A stretch of 64,000 nt of DNA from Comamonas koreensis (GCF_014076495.1 NZ_CP043575.1:4774001-4838000); one strand, 5' to 3'. Numbered from the stretch's first letter, positions 18,633 through 28,691 are shown. Notes: a model not told the origin generated them from the sequence alone. Numbers and translations: made by a program.

Positions 18633-18666
18633 GGGCAGACCCGGTCAGGGGTCTACATCAACGCGA

Positions 18667-20226
18667 TCAGGATGTCGCGCCGGGCGTTGGTGTCGTTGGC
18701 GTGCAGGTGCCAGCTGTGTCAGTGACACGGAAGGTCACTTCTCGACTGACCGAATTGGTCGCGTTCTTCGCCGTTACAAACATGCGGTAGGTAGCTACAT
18801 CTGCACAAGTCAAGGGTGCACCCGACGCGATGCGACCAGTCGTGCCTTGACCCACCACTTGCAACCAGCTAGGCGCACCTTCCAGAACCCAGGTCACATT
18901 GTCACCAGTCGCGGAGAAGGTGTAGGTGTAGGAGGTTCCCACTTCCACAGAGGCAATCGGGCAAGGCGAAGTCGACGAGCCGGTGCAACCGTTTATGGTG
19001 AAGGCAACTGGGTTGTCTGGCAGGTTACCCACTACGGTCAGCACCAGGGTTTGACGTGCAGTAGCGCCGTTGGCATCGCGCACATTCAGCACCACGGTGT
19101 ATGCGCCAGGGCCCTTGACATTCGGTGTGCCGGAAATCAGGCCATCCGAGCTCAGACTCAGACCTGTGGGCAGGGTCGAAGTGGTGGACCACAGGAAAGG
19201 AGCAACACCACCTTCTACAACCAGGGCATGAGAATAGGGCTCGGCATTCTGCACCGTCTGGGCCAATTCTGACTCAGGAATGCTCAGTGCGCTGGAGGCA
19301 ATCGCATGCACAACGGGAATCACAGCGTACTGGGTGATGGGTTGCTGGATGCCATTGGTCAGGTCATTGTCAGCGCGGTCGACTGTCAAACGCAGCAGCA
19401 GGGAGCCCGAAGCAGGACCGCTGGCCACGGAGAACTGGCCTACGCCATTGACGGTGCTGATCTGGATAGAGCCACTGTTGGTCTGGCCACCGGCCAGCAA
19501 CCTGGCGCCGTCGGATGCCGCATTGGGCACAATGCTGACCTGCAGGTTGGCATTGCCCGAGCTGCTCACGGGCTGGTCATTGTCGTTCTTGAGGATCGCC
19601 TGCACCACCACGCTGTTGGGGATGTTGTTTACATTGTCACGCGAGCCGACATAGGAGGCATCCTTGGTCAACGTGACTGTCGCTGGCGTTGCGGTGCTGC
19701 CGCCGCCAACCTTCACGGTTGCGCGGTCGGTGTAGACCTTGTTGTCACGCGGATCGGTCACGCTGCACTGTACGGTGACTTCTCCGGCAATGTCGTGCGA
19801 GATGATATGGAACGACGCACCACCGGCGTTGGAGCCCAGGGTGATATTGCGGTAAGCACCTGGAACCTTGACAGTCCCGGTTCCAGATGGAATCTCAACG
19901 GTATGCTCATCCTTACCATCCAGGTAGTAAAGCGCGCCGGAGTCCAGACCCGAGGTGATGTTGCAGGAAAAAGCCCCGTCTTCTTGGTTTGGAATGGGAT
20001 TGCTGCCTGCGTTGGCCTGGATGTACAGGGTCGACATGTACGGGTAGTAATCACCATTGGAATAGCCCGGCAAGCTACTTCCAACATTCACTGGCACCGT
20101 TGTCTTGGAAGACGTCAGCTTGATGCTGTACTGCAGTTGCGCTTCACCACCGCTACCACCGCCGCCGCCACAGGCGGCCAACAACAGTGGCGCCACCAGC
20201 ACCAAGGGCTTCAACAAATTTCTCAT
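18667..20226 (-). CDS. large Ig-fold lipoprotein at the end of the pil operon
   Basis: A 519-residue predicted lipoprotein: LLLAAC with Cys19, then a glycine run. The mature part has a beta-rich domain with NPIPNQEDGAFSCNI, an Ig-like region near residues 175-290, and a putative-Ig (cadherin-like) repeat near 330-405 containing PTGLSLSSDGLISGTP. Several cysteines in the second half suggest disulphides. ATG 20226 begins MRNLLKPL; an in-frame ATG is at 20241. It starts 21 bp after the pilQ stop, so it is almost surely co-transcribed with pilMNOPQ. It may be a secretin-associated or surface adhesin component; no function is known to me. Confidence 0.75.
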   Translation of the reverse strand: MRNLLKPLVLVAPLLLAACGGGGGSGGEAQLQYSIKLTSSKTTVPVNVGSSLPGYSNGDYYPYMSTLYIQANAGSNPIPNQEDGAFSCNITSGLDSGALYYLDGKDEHTVEIPSGTGTVKVPGAYRNITLGSNAGGASFHIISHDIAGEVTVQCSVTDPRDNKVYTDRATVKVGGGSTATPATVTLTKDASYVGSRDNVNNIPNSVVVQAILKNDNDQPVSSSGNANLQVSIVPNAASDGARLLAGGQTNSGSIQISTVNGVGQFSVASGPASGSLLLRLTVDRADNDLTNGIQQPITQYAVIPVVHAIASSALSIPESELAQTVQNAEPYSHALVVEGGVAPFLWSTTSTLPTGLSLSSDGLISGTPNVKGPGAYTVVLNVRDANGATARQTLVLTVVGNLPDNPVAFTINGCTGSSTSPCPIASVEVGTSYTYTFSATGDNVTWVLEGAPSWLQVVGQGTTGRIASGAPLTCADVATYRMFVTAKNATNSVSREVTFRVTDTAGTCTPTTPTPGATS

Positions 20227-20247
20227 AGCTCTCCCTATCAATCTTAA

Positions 20248-22365
20248 TTAACGCATTTCACCGCGGTCTGAAATCATCTTTGGAGTGATGAACACCAGCA
20301 TCTCGCGCTTTTCCGATTCACGAACATTGCTCTTGAACAGATTGCCCAGCACCGGCACATCGCCCAACAAAGGAATCTTGTTGGTGGTCGATGTTTCCGA
20401 GAGCTCGAAAATACCGCCAATCACCACGGTACCGCCATTTTCCACCAAGACTTGGGTCTTAATGTGCTTGGTATCGATCGCCGGGCCCGCAGAGGTATTC
20501 GCCCCCTGGGAGTCCTTGGAGACATCCAGGTCCAGAATGATGCTGCCTTCAGGGGTGATCTGGGGCACCACTTCGAGCTTGAGCACCGCCTTTTTGAATT
20601 CCACCGTGGTCGCACCGTTTTGTGCAGAGTTCTGGTACGGGATTTCCGTCCCTTGCTCGATCAGCGCCTTGGTCTGGTCGGCCGTGATCAAGCGTGGGCT
20701 GGAGACAATCTTGCCCTTGCCATCGGCTTCCATGGCCGACAACTCCAACGCCAAAAAGCGATTGGCCGCCGAGTTGAAAATCGACAGTGCGAAGGAGCCA
20801 CTGCCACCACCGGTGGACAACACGGCAGGCAGGTTGACAAAGCTACCGTTGGAGGTGTTAGTACCACCCATACCCGTGGTTCCCACCGCATTGTCATAGC
20901 TGGTGCCAAAGCCCACGCGGTTGCCGCCCCCAATGCTGTAGCCACCATCACCCCCATTGGCAGCGCGCATATCGCCACCGCCCAGGCGCACACCCAGCGC
21001 ACGTCCAAAGGTGTCGCGCGCCTCCACAATGCGCGCCTCAATCAGCACCTGGCGCACGGGAATGTCCAGGGTCACGAGCAGGCGTCTGAACTCTTCGAGC
21101 TTGGCAGGGATGTCCGTAATGAACAGCTGGTTGGTGCGAGGCTCGGCAATGGCCGAACCACGTGCGGTCAAGAAACGGCTTTGCGTACCGCCGGTTCCAC
21201 CCCCACCGCCGGAATTGCTGGTAATTTGCTTGAGCAACTCAGTCGCCTTCGCATAGTTCAGCTGGAACGACTGGGTCTGCAGCGGCGTCTTTTCCTCGAG
21301 CTTGGCGACCGCATCAAAGTCCTTCTGGATGCGCTCGTCGATTTCATCCTTGGGCGCAATCCACAGAACCGTGCCGGACTTGCGCATGCCCAGGCCCTTG
21401 GCATCCAGAATGATCTGCAAGGCTTGGTCCCAGGGCACGTCTTTCAAACGCAGCGTCAGCGCGCCATTGACGGTGTCCGAGGTCACAATATTGAAGTTGG
21501 TGAAGTCAGCAATCACCTGCAACAGCGAGCGCACTTCAATATTCTGGAAGCTCAGCGACAGCTTTTCACCCGTGAAGGTGCCTGATGAACCCAGCTTGTT
21601 CGGATCAGTCTTGCGCTGGCGCACTTCGACGACGAACTGGTTGTCGCTTTGGTAGGCACTGTGTTCCCACTCACCCGCATTTTTCAACTGCACAAACACG
21701 GTGCTACCAGACTGGCGTGCCGAGATCATGCCCACTGGCGTGCCAAAGTCGGCCACATCGAGCCTGCGGCGCAATGCCTCGGGCAGCAGGGTATGCTGCA
21801 ACTCCAAGGTCAGGCCATCGCCTTGCTTGGAGATATTCACGCCCACCTTGTTGTTCGGCAACGTGATCACCAAACGGCCCGCTCCATCGGTACCACGGCG
21901 GAAATCCAGATCCGACAGCGGCTGCGAATAGTTATTGCCGTCTTCGGCAAACTGGGTGTTTTGCGCATTGACGCTGGCAACCGCCTTGGCAGCGGGCTCC
22001 AACGCCACCAGCAAGTCATTGCCGCTCACTTCGGTCTTGTAGCTGGTGCTTTCCTTGAGGTTCAGCACCACACGGGCCTTGGTGTCCGTCTCCACAACAT
22101 TCAAGGAACGCAAATTGCCTTGGTTGAGCTCTACCCGGTTGCTGGGCATCGCGCTTTTGAACCCTGGCAGGTCCAGCACCACGCGTGCGGGTGATTGGAT
22201 GCTGAAGGTTTCGGGCAAGACCAGCGGCGCACCGTCGGTCTCAATCTTGACCATCTCCACGCCATCGCGCACCAGGGTCGAGACTTTGTTGATACGCCCC
22301 TGTGCCAGCGCCCAGGATGGCAGCAGCATGGCCATCAAAGGGATAAGTACACTGAATTTCTTCAT
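20248..22365 (-). CDS. pilQ: type IV pilus secretin
   Basis: Outer-membrane ring through which the pilus passes. The 705-residue protein has a signal peptide (cleavage near SWALAQ), AMIN domains that bind peptidoglycan, an STN/N0 domain beginning near SLSFQNIEVRSLLQVIADF, and the secretin domain with VLIEARIVEA and VPVLGNLFKS. The ATG overlaps the pilP stop by 4 bp. A glycine-rich insert near residues 530-560 is within the secretin domain. Confidence 0.96.
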   Translation of the reverse strand: MKKFSVLIPLMAMLLPSWALAQGRINKVSTLVRDGVEMVKIETDGAPLVLPETFSIQSPARVVLDLPGFKSAMPSNRVELNQGNLRSLNVVETDTKARVVLNLKESTSYKTEVSGNDLLVALEPAAKAVASVNAQNTQFAEDGNNYSQPLSDLDFRRGTDGAGRLVITLPNNKVGVNISKQGDGLTLELQHTLLPEALRRRLDVADFGTPVGMISARQSGSTVFVQLKNAGEWEHSAYQSDNQFVVEVRQRKTDPNKLGSSGTFTGEKLSLSFQNIEVRSLLQVIADFTNFNIVTSDTVNGALTLRLKDVPWDQALQIILDAKGLGMRKSGTVLWIAPKDEIDERIQKDFDAVAKLEEKTPLQTQSFQLNYAKATELLKQITSNSGGGGGTGGTQSRFLTARGSAIAEPRTNQLFITDIPAKLEEFRRLLVTLDIPVRQVLIEARIVEARDTFGRALGVRLGGGDMRAANGGDGGYSIGGGNRVGFGTSYDNAVGTTGMGGTNTSNGSFVNLPAVLSTGGGSGSFALSIFNSAANRFLALELSAMEADGKGKIVSSPRLITADQTKALIEQGTEIPYQNSAQNGATTVEFKKAVLKLEVVPQITPEGSIILDLDVSKDSQGANTSAGPAIDTKHIKTQVLVENGGTVVIGGIFELSETSTTNKIPLLGDVPVLGNLFKSNVRESEKREMLVFITPKMISDRGEMR

Positions 22366-22907
22366 TTTTTGGCCTCCTGCAGCTCGAGCACTGCATCTCT
22401 CTCTATCCATTCACCCACACCATCTTGCACAATCTCCCGCAGGGTGATGGCGCTGTCGCTGATGCTTTTTATCTTTCCGTAGTTCTGGCCCATGTACATG
22501 CCCTTGCTGACCTGGTAGATCAGGCTATCGGCCTTGACCAGCGCGACGTCCTGCGCGCCCTTTTTCAAGAAACCCACCATGGAAATGGTGTCGAGCGGAA
22601 ACGACTCAAGCTGCTCTTTGCGCCGCGCACGCTCGGGCGCCACCAGTGCATCCGAGATGGTTGCTGGTGCGTTTGGACTGCCACCCAACAGGGCTGCCAA
22701 GCGTTCCTTGCTGAAAGGATCAAGCGTCGCACTGGCCAGATAGCCTTGCGGCACGAACTCTTTGGGGGCGCTGATGGGCTTGACCGAAGGTCGGGTGCTC
22801 GCCTGCTCCTGCTGCATCCACTGCTGCAGGTCGTCGCCTTCGTCACTGCAGCCTGCCAGCAGCGACACCGCCAGCGCAGCGCCTATCCATTTAGACAAAG
22901 TATGCAT
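22362..22907 (-). CDS. pilP: type IV pilus assembly lipoprotein
   Basis: Inner-membrane lipoprotein that links the PilMNO platform to PilQ. The 181 residues have lipobox LLAGC (Cys20), a proline-rich linker and a C-terminal HR domain with LDTISMVGFLKKG and YGKIKSISDSAI. It lies 8 bp after pilO and overlaps pilQ. Confidence 0.94.
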   Translation of the reverse strand: MHTLSKWIGAALAVSLLAGCSDEGDDLQQWMQQEQASTRPSVKPISAPKEFVPQGYLASATLDPFSKERLAALLGGSPNAPATISDALVAPERARRKEQLESFPLDTISMVGFLKKGAQDVALVKADSLIYQVSKGMYMGQNYGKIKSISDSAITLREIVQDGVGEWIERDAVLELQEAKK

Positions 22908-22915
22908 ATCCCACC

Positions 22916-23590
22916 CTACTTCTTCCCTTTTTGTTTGGACTTCGCAGCTTGCTGCTCTTGGAGTTCCTGCGGATCCAAATAGCGGAAGGTTCTGGCCGTG
23001 GCATTCAACGCCAAGGTAGCGCTGTCCTTGCTGGCAGGCGCCAAAGCGATATTGTTCAAGGTCACGATACGGGAGAGATTGGCGACATCGGCCGCAAAAA
23101 AGCCGATGTCGTGGTACTTGCCATTGACCTTCAGCGTAATCGGCAACTCCGCGTAATAGTCCCTCACCACCGTCTGACCTGGCTTGAACAGGTCAAATTG
23201 CAAGCTGCGACCAATACCCGCCTGGTTGATATCCGACAGCAGCGCTGCCATCTCCGCTTTGCTGGGCAGTTGCTTTTCCAACTGGGTGACATACTGCAAA
23301 ACCTGCTCGCGCTGCTTGCGCAGCGCATCGAGGTTGACGGCCTTGCGCAAACGCGTTTTGTAGTCTTCCTTGAGCTTGAGTTCCTGGGCCTGAGCTGTCG
23401 TCAACTCGTCTTCAAAACTGCTCAGATAGGCATACCAGCCCAGGCCGATCACCACGGCTGCAATAACCACCAATAAAACCGCACGCGGTGCAGCCGGCCA
23501 AACAGAAGGATCCTTCGGATCGAGATTTTGAAACTGGCGCTGAAAGCCTTGCAGCGCCTCTCCCACCTGTATATTTTTTTTCGTTGCCAT
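22916..23590 (-). CDS. pilO: type IV pilus inner-membrane protein PilO
   Basis: Bitopic alignment-complex protein that pairs with PilN. The 224 residues have one membrane segment at about 37-55, a coiled-coil stretch around 60-105 and a periplasmic ferredoxin-like domain. The lysine-rich C-terminus KSKQKGKK is longer than usual. It is 8 bp after pilN. Confidence 0.93.
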   Translation of the reverse strand: MATKKNIQVGEALQGFQRQFQNLDPKDPSVWPAAPRAVLLVVIAAVVIGLGWYAYLSSFEDELTTAQAQELKLKEDYKTRLRKAVNLDALRKQREQVLQYVTQLEKQLPSKAEMAALLSDINQAGIGRSLQFDLFKPGQTVVRDYYAELPITLKVNGKYHDIGFFAADVANLSRIVTLNNIALAPASKDSATLALNATARTFRYLDPQELQEQQAAKSKQKGKK

Positions 23591-23598
23591 GGTCGCCC

Positions 23599-24201
23599 TT
23601 ATTTTTTCAGCGCCTGCGCGTTTTGGGCCTGCTCTACATCGCTGGAGCGCATCAGGCCAAAACGCAGGTTGAAGCCAGCGACACGCTTTTTCTCACGCGC
23701 ATTGACCTGGGTGGTGGTGCCGACCACCTCGACCAGTTCGGGCTTGGACAGCCAGGGCGTCTTGGTCGCCAGGCTGTTGAGCAACTCGGACACCCGTTCA
23801 TTCGATTGGGCGATGCCCTGGATCTGCACGGTCTGATCTTGCTGCTTGAGACTCTCGATATAGACACCATCGGGCAGTTGCAGCACCAGCTCATTGAGCA
23901 AATGCACCGGCAGATTGCGGTCGGACTGCAGATCCTCCACCGCCTTTTGCCGCGCCTTCAGCGCAGCAATTTCTGCATCGATCTTGGCCACATCGGCGAT
24001 CTTGACATCCAAGGCCTTGATCTCGCGCGTCAGCAGCGCATTGCGCTGGCCTTGCAGATCGATCTTGTACTGGTAGAACATGTACACGGCACCGCAGACC
24101 AGCGCTCCCACCAGGGCAGCGGCCACCATCGATGCCTGAAAGCTCTCTTTGCGCTTCTTGCGCGCAGCCTCGCGGTGGGGGAGCAGATTGATCAAGATCA
24201 T
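23599..24201 (-). CDS. pilN: type IV pilus inner-membrane protein PilN
   Basis: The N-terminus MILINLLPHRE is the conserved PilN tail that docks into PilM. One membrane segment lies at about residues 24-43, followed by coiled coil and a ferredoxin-like domain. Its start overlaps the pilM stop by 4 bp, giving tight coupling within the operon. Confidence 0.95.
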   Translation of the reverse strand: MILINLLPHREAARKKRKESFQASMVAAALVGALVCGAVYMFYQYKIDLQGQRNALLTREIKALDVKIADVAKIDAEIAALKARQKAVEDLQSDRNLPVHLLNELVLQLPDGVYIESLKQQDQTVQIQGIAQSNERVSELLNSLATKTPWLSKPELVEVVGTTTQVNAREKKRVAGFNLRFGLMRSSDVEQAQNAQALKK

Positions 24202-25277
24202 GCTGCATACCTCCGCAGTGCCAGACCGCAGGCGGTGAGGTAGGTGGTGAAGTCCTTGCTCTTGGCTCGGGACCGCACGGCGGCATCCATCACCATGTCT
24301 TCAAACGGGTTGGCAGCAGATGCGGCAAAGCCGGTCGCATCGATTACCGCATCCGTCAGGCCGCTCAGCACCGCAGAGCCGCCCGCGAGCAGGATGTGGT
24401 CAATGCGGTTGTGCGGTGTACTCGTAAAGAAAAACTGCAAAGCGCGGTTGATCTCCTGCCCAATGCTCTCGACAAAGGGCTTGAGAACAACCTGCTTGTA
24501 GTCGGCGGGCAAATCACCGCCGCGTTTTTTCTGCTCGGCCTCTTCTTGCGAGAAGCCGTACTGGCGCATGATCATCTGCGTGAGCTGGCCCCCGTTGAAG
24601 GACTGGTCACGCTCATAGATCACCTGGTTGTTGTGGATGATCTGCAGGAAGGAGGCGTTGCCACCGATCTCAAAGATGGCGATAAAGGCATCCTTGCCTT
24701 TGCTGGGCATATTGCCAATCAAGCGCCGGGCCGCCAGCGCGGTGGCGTTGGACTCGATCTCCAGCACGACGGGCTTGAGGCCTGCCGCTTCTGCCAGGCC
24801 CTGCCGGTCTTGCACCGTCTCCTTGCGGGCAGCCGCGATCAACACGTCGACGTCCCCCACCGAATTGGAGGATGGGCCGATGACGTAGAAATCCAGATTC
24901 ACCTCATCGAGGGAAAATGGTATGTATTGGTTAGCTTCTGATTCAACTTGAAACTCCATCTCGAGCTCGGAGAGCCCCGATGGCAGCACGATTTTCTTCT
25001 GAATCACGGCAGAAAGCGGCAACGCCAGTGCCGCTTGCTTGGTGCGCGTGCCGCTTTTTTTGACCAGCCGCCGCAAGGAATCAGCGACTTCGTCAAAACG
25101 CTCGATGCCCGACTCGGTGACCCAGCCAGGCTCCAGCAGCTCTTGTGCACAGCGCTCAACAATGAATTGACCGCTGCCGCTCCTCCCCAGTTCAACCAAC
25201 TTGATGCTCGACGCGCTCACATCTATCCCCAAGAGGCTAGGCGGCTGGCGTCGGAACAAAGATCCCATTGAGACCAA
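24198..25277 (-). CDS. pilM: type IV pilus ATPase-fold protein PilM
   Basis: Cytoplasmic actin/FtsA-like protein that binds PilN. The 359-residue protein shows LLGIDVSASSIKLVEL as phosphate-1 motif and LLAGGSAVLSGL near the C-terminus. A TTG at 25277 is chosen as start because GGAGG (25290-25286) lies 8 nt from it, whereas the in-frame ATG at 25268 is 17 nt away; the resulting N-terminus MVSMGSLF also matches relatives. It is the first gene of pilMNOPQ and is divergent from PBP1A, a conserved arrangement. Confidence 0.94.
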   Translation of the reverse strand: MVSMGSLFRRQPPSLLGIDVSASSIKLVELGRSGSGQFIVERCAQELLEPGWVTESGIERFDEVADSLRRLVKKSGTRTKQAALALPLSAVIQKKIVLPSGLSELEMEFQVESEANQYIPFSLDEVNLDFYVIGPSSNSVGDVDVLIAAARKETVQDRQGLAEAAGLKPVVLEIESNATALAARRLIGNMPSKGKDAFIAIFEIGGNASFLQIIHNNQVIYERDQSFNGGQLTQMIMRQYGFSQEEAEQKKRGGDLPADYKQVVLKPFVESIGQEINRALQFFFTSTPHNRIDHILLAGGSAVLSGLTDAVIDATGFAASAANPFEDMVMDAAVRSRAKSKDFTTYLTACGLALRRYAA

Positions 25278-25538
25278 GATGGGCTCCTCCCTAATTTGCT
25301 CTATATTGAGCTACAAAACTTAACACTCCCTATGAATGCTATCAGCAAGATAGTCGCGCAGCAAAGAACCACCGGCTCCCAGACCCAATTCGTTGTCAAA
25401 ACAATACGATACAAGGGATACATTGGACGCAGCATGACATTTGTCACAAGCTAATTCAAAACCGGCGCGAACCCCATCCCAGGCAGCCGCGTGATAGCAT
25501 CCCCTGCTTATGCAAGCTCCTCTCGACGGTCTGACCCC

Positions 25539-27935
25539 ATGAATCCAGACGCTCCGATCTCGCGCAGAACGCCTGACAAACCTCCCGCCAAGTCTCCCAA
25601 GCAACCCAAGCCATCGAGCTTCGCCACCAAGACCATGAAGTTCTTTGGCTGGCTGCTGGCCTTGCTGGTGGCCGGTGCCATCGCTGGCGCTGCGGTGGTT
25701 GCCGTTGGCCTGGCCATGGCCTACCCCAACCTGCCCGATGTCTCCGAGCTGGCCGACTACCGGCCCAAGCTGCCGATGCGCGTTTACTCCTCCGAAGGTG
25801 CGCTGCTGGGCGAATTCGGTGAAGAGCGCCGCAATTTGACCCCGATCAGCGAGATTCCCAAGGTCATGGTGGACGCCGTGCTGGCGATCGAAGACACGCG
25901 CTTTTTCGAGCACAGTGGTGTGGACTACAAGGGCATGGCGCGCGCGCTGCTCGCCAACCTGGGGCGCGAAAAGGCCCAGGGTGCGTCCACCATCACGATG
26001 CAGGTGGCCCGCAATGTCTATCTATCATCTGAAAAAACCTATACCCGCAAGATATATGAGATCCTGCTGACCTTGAAGCTCGAGCACACCCTCAGCAAGA
26101 ACCAGATTCTGGAAATCTACATGAACCAGATCTACCTGGGCAACCGTGCCTACGGCTTCTCGGCCGCGTCCGAAACCTATTTCGGCAAGCCGCTCAAGGA
26201 TGTCACGGTGGCAGAAGCGGCCATGCTCGCCGGCCTGCCCAAGGCCCCCTCGGCCTACAACCCGATCAGCAACCCCAAGCGCGCCCGCATTCGCCAGCTC
26301 TACATCATTGACCGGATGGAAGAGAACCACTTCATCACGCCGGCCCAGGCCAGCCAGGCACGCGAGGAGTCGCTCAAGATCCGATCGAGCTATGCGGACA
26401 ACCGCGTGCATGCCGAATATGTGGCCGAGATGGCGCGCCAGCTGATCTTTGCACAGTACGGCAGCGAGGCCTACACACGCGGTCTCAACGTCTACACCAC
26501 CTTGATCGCCAGCGACCAAGAAAAGGCCTACGAGGCGCTGCGCAAGGGCATCATGGACTATGAGAAGCGCCAGCACTACCGCGGCCCGGAGAAGTTCATC
26601 ACGCTGCCAGCCGCCGGCCAGGAGCGGGACGAGGCCATTGACGAGGTGCTGGCCCAGCACCCGGACAACGGCAATATCCTGTCTGCCGTTGTGCTTGAGG
26701 CTGCGCCGCGCAAGGTCGTGGTCATCCGCGCCGATGGTGATCCGATCGAGATCACCGGGGACGGCCTCAAGCCCGTGCAATCGGGCCTGAGCGACAAGGC
26801 GCCGCCCAACACCAAGCTGCGCCCAGGCGCCGTGGTGCGCATCATGGAAACTGCCAAGAAGACCTTTGAGCTGACCCAACTGCCCGAGGTGGAAGGCGCC
26901 TTTGTCTCACTCGACCCGCGCAGTGGCGCCATCAAGGCGCTGGTCGGTGGCTTTGATTTCGACAAGAACAAGTTCAACCACGTGACCCAGGCCTGGCGCC
27001 AGCCGGGCTCCAGCTTCAAGCCCTTCATCTATTCGGCAGCGCTGGAAAAAGGCTTCTCGCCCACCACGGTGATCAATGATGCGCCGCTGAGCTTCCCGGG
27101 ATCGGCCGGCCAGCAGCCCTGGGAGCCCAAGAACTCCGACGGCCGTTTCGATGGCCCGATGACCATGCGCCAGGCGCTGGCACGCTCCAAGAACCTGGTG
27201 ACCATCCGTGTGATGCAATCGGTAGGCCCCAAGAAGGCGCAGGAATGGGTGACCAAGTTCGGCTTTGATGCCGACAAGCAGCCCCCTTACCTACCGATGG
27301 CCTTGGGCGCGGGCTCCGTCACCCCGATGCAGATGGTGGCGGCCTATTCGGTGTTTGCGAATGGCGGGCACCGGGTCAATCCCTACCTGATTGCCAAGAT
27401 CACCGACCACCGCGGCAATGTGCTGTCTGAGTTTGCACCACCGGCCACTGAGGACCTGCCGCGCGCCATCGACGCCCGCAACGCCTTTGTGATGGACTCG
27501 CTGCTGCAGGATGTCGCCCGTTACGGCACCGCTGCCAAAGCCCAGGCCCAGCTCAAGCGCCCGGACATCTATGGCAAGACCGGCACCACCAATGACTCGG
27601 TGGACGCCTGGTTTGCTGGCTTCCAGCCGACCAATGCAGCGGTGGTCTGGATGGGCTATGACAACCCACGCAGCTTGGGAGCGCGCGAATATGGTGGGGG
27701 CTTGAGCCTGCCCATCTGGATCAACTACATGCAGCACGCGCTCAAGGATGTGCCCGTGGCCAAGATGACGCCACCCAGCGGCCTGCTCAATGTGGGCGGA
27801 GACTGGCTCTACGAAGAATATGCGCGCAGCGCCCCCAACCTGGGACTGGACTCCCCCGCCTCGACCGCCGGCACCATGGTGCCGCCGCCGAACTCGGAAG
27901 AGCGCAACCAGATTCTGGACCTGTTCCGCAACTGA
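25539..27935 (+). CDS. mrcA: penicillin-binding protein 1A
   Basis: Bifunctional class A PBP that polymerises and crosslinks peptidoglycan. The 798-residue protein has a basic, proline-rich cytoplasmic tail, a membrane anchor at about 35-60, a GT51 transglycosylase domain with catalytic Glu118 in AIEDTRFFEH, an OB-like insert, and a transpeptidase domain with SSFK (Ser491), SKN in ARSKNL and KTGT at 680-683. The ATG at 25539 is favoured but has a weak ribosome site; 25635 is an alternative. It is divergent from pilM. Confidence 0.94.
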   Translation: MNPDAPISRRTPDKPPAKSPKQPKPSSFATKTMKFFGWLLALLVAGAIAGAAVVAVGLAMAYPNLPDVSELADYRPKLPMRVYSSEGALLGEFGEERRNLTPISEIPKVMVDAVLAIEDTRFFEHSGVDYKGMARALLANLGREKAQGASTITMQVARNVYLSSEKTYTRKIYEILLTLKLEHTLSKNQILEIYMNQIYLGNRAYGFSAASETYFGKPLKDVTVAEAAMLAGLPKAPSAYNPISNPKRARIRQLYIIDRMEENHFITPAQASQAREESLKIRSSYADNRVHAEYVAEMARQLIFAQYGSEAYTRGLNVYTTLIASDQEKAYEALRKGIMDYEKRQHYRGPEKFITLPAAGQERDEAIDEVLAQHPDNGNILSAVVLEAAPRKVVVIRADGDPIEITGDGLKPVQSGLSDKAPPNTKLRPGAVVRIMETAKKTFELTQLPEVEGAFVSLDPRSGAIKALVGGFDFDKNKFNHVTQAWRQPGSSFKPFIYSAALEKGFSPTTVINDAPLSFPGSAGQQPWEPKNSDGRFDGPMTMRQALARSKNLVTIRVMQSVGPKKAQEWVTKFGFDADKQPPYLPMALGAGSVTPMQMVAAYSVFANGGHRVNPYLIAKITDHRGNVLSEFAPPATEDLPRAIDARNAFVMDSLLQDVARYGTAAKAQAQLKRPDIYGKTGTTNDSVDAWFAGFQPTNAAVVWMGYDNPRSLGAREYGGGLSLPIWINYMQHALKDVPVAKMTPPSGLLNVGGDWLYEEYARSAPNLGLDSPASTAGTMVPPPNSEERNQILDLFRN

Positions 27936-27956
27936 CGCAGCGCCAGCGCCCAGACA

Positions 27957-27992
27957 AAAGGCCAGCCCGCATTGCGCGGACTGGCCTTTTTA
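27957..27992 (+). terminator. intrinsic terminator between mrcA and cyaY
   Basis: AAAAGGCCAG pairs with CTGGCCTTTT, followed by T residues. The A-run and T-run suggest it works for both convergent genes. Confidence 0.85.
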
Positions 27993-28009
27993 TATAGGGT
28001 GATGCGCCT

Positions 28010-28339
28010 TCAGGCTTTGAAGACCAGGGGCAGACCCGACTGCACACCGGCATCCCGCGTCAGATCGGCAAAGAAATCATGGCCGGTCTTGGTGTCGCGC
28101 CACACGCTGCCATCGAACTTGTAATGGTAGCCCCCAGACTTGGCCGCCAGCCATACCTCGTGCAGCGGCGGCTGCAGGTTGATGATGATCTGGCTGCGGT
28201 TGGCAAAAATCAGGGTCAGCAGGCCGCCCACGCGCTGGGCGTCGATATCGGCATCGGTCTCATCGTTGATGCGGTCGCAGGTCTGCTCAACCGCCAGCAA
28301 GAGTTTTTCGGCCGCATCCAGGTATTCGAGTTCGTTCAT
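28010..28339 (-). CDS. cyaY: frataxin homologue CyaY
   Basis: Small acidic iron-binding regulator of iron-sulphur cluster assembly. The 109 residues show the frataxin pattern: acidic first helix, [17 protein letters not shown] and [25 protein letters not shown]. Its start lies 12 bp from the divergent lptM start, so promoters must overlap into both genes. Confidence 0.94.
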   Translation of the reverse strand: MNELEYLDAAEKLLLAVEQTCDRINDETDADIDAQRVGGLLTLIFANRSQIIINLQPPLHEVWLAAKSGGYHYKFDGSVWRDTKTGHDFFADLTRDAGVQSGLPLVFKA

Positions 28340-28351
28340 TACAATGCTTCA

Positions 28352-28570
28352 ATGTGGAGTATTTACCAAATTGTATGCAGGACCATTGTCCTTGCCACCG
28401 GTGCGGCACTATTGGCCGCTTGCGGCCAACGCGGGCCGCTGTACCTGCCCACCGAGCCGGCAGCGGCCAACCGGGCCACCTTGCCGCAAACGCTGGACCC
28501 CAGCGCACCGGACCGGCCTGAGCCCCAGCTGCAGCCATCCCCGGTGATGCAGCCCGCTGCCAAGCCCTGA
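28352..28570 (+). CDS. lptM: LptM-type (YifL) small lipoprotein
   Basis: A 72-residue lipoprotein with lipobox LLAAC (Cys24) followed by GQRGPLYLP, the signature of LptM, which assists maturation of the LptD/LptE lipopolysaccharide translocon. The C-terminus is proline-rich and disordered. LptM genes usually precede lysA; here an MBL-fold gene follows. The ORF extends further upstream in frame, but only the ATG at 28352 gives a signal peptide. Confidence 0.88.
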   Translation: MWSIYQIVCRTIVLATGAALLAACGQRGPLYLPTEPAAANRATLPQTLDPSAPDRPEPQLQPSPVMQPAAKP

Positions 28571-28691
28571 TCCAGCGCTGGCCGTTGCCCTCTTCGGCCC
28601 ACCCAGCCTGCCTCCTTGATCCACCTCAAGGTCCAACCCACTACACCCCGTTACAGTCACGCCCGTTGCAATAGATAACTGGGCGGAAGAG

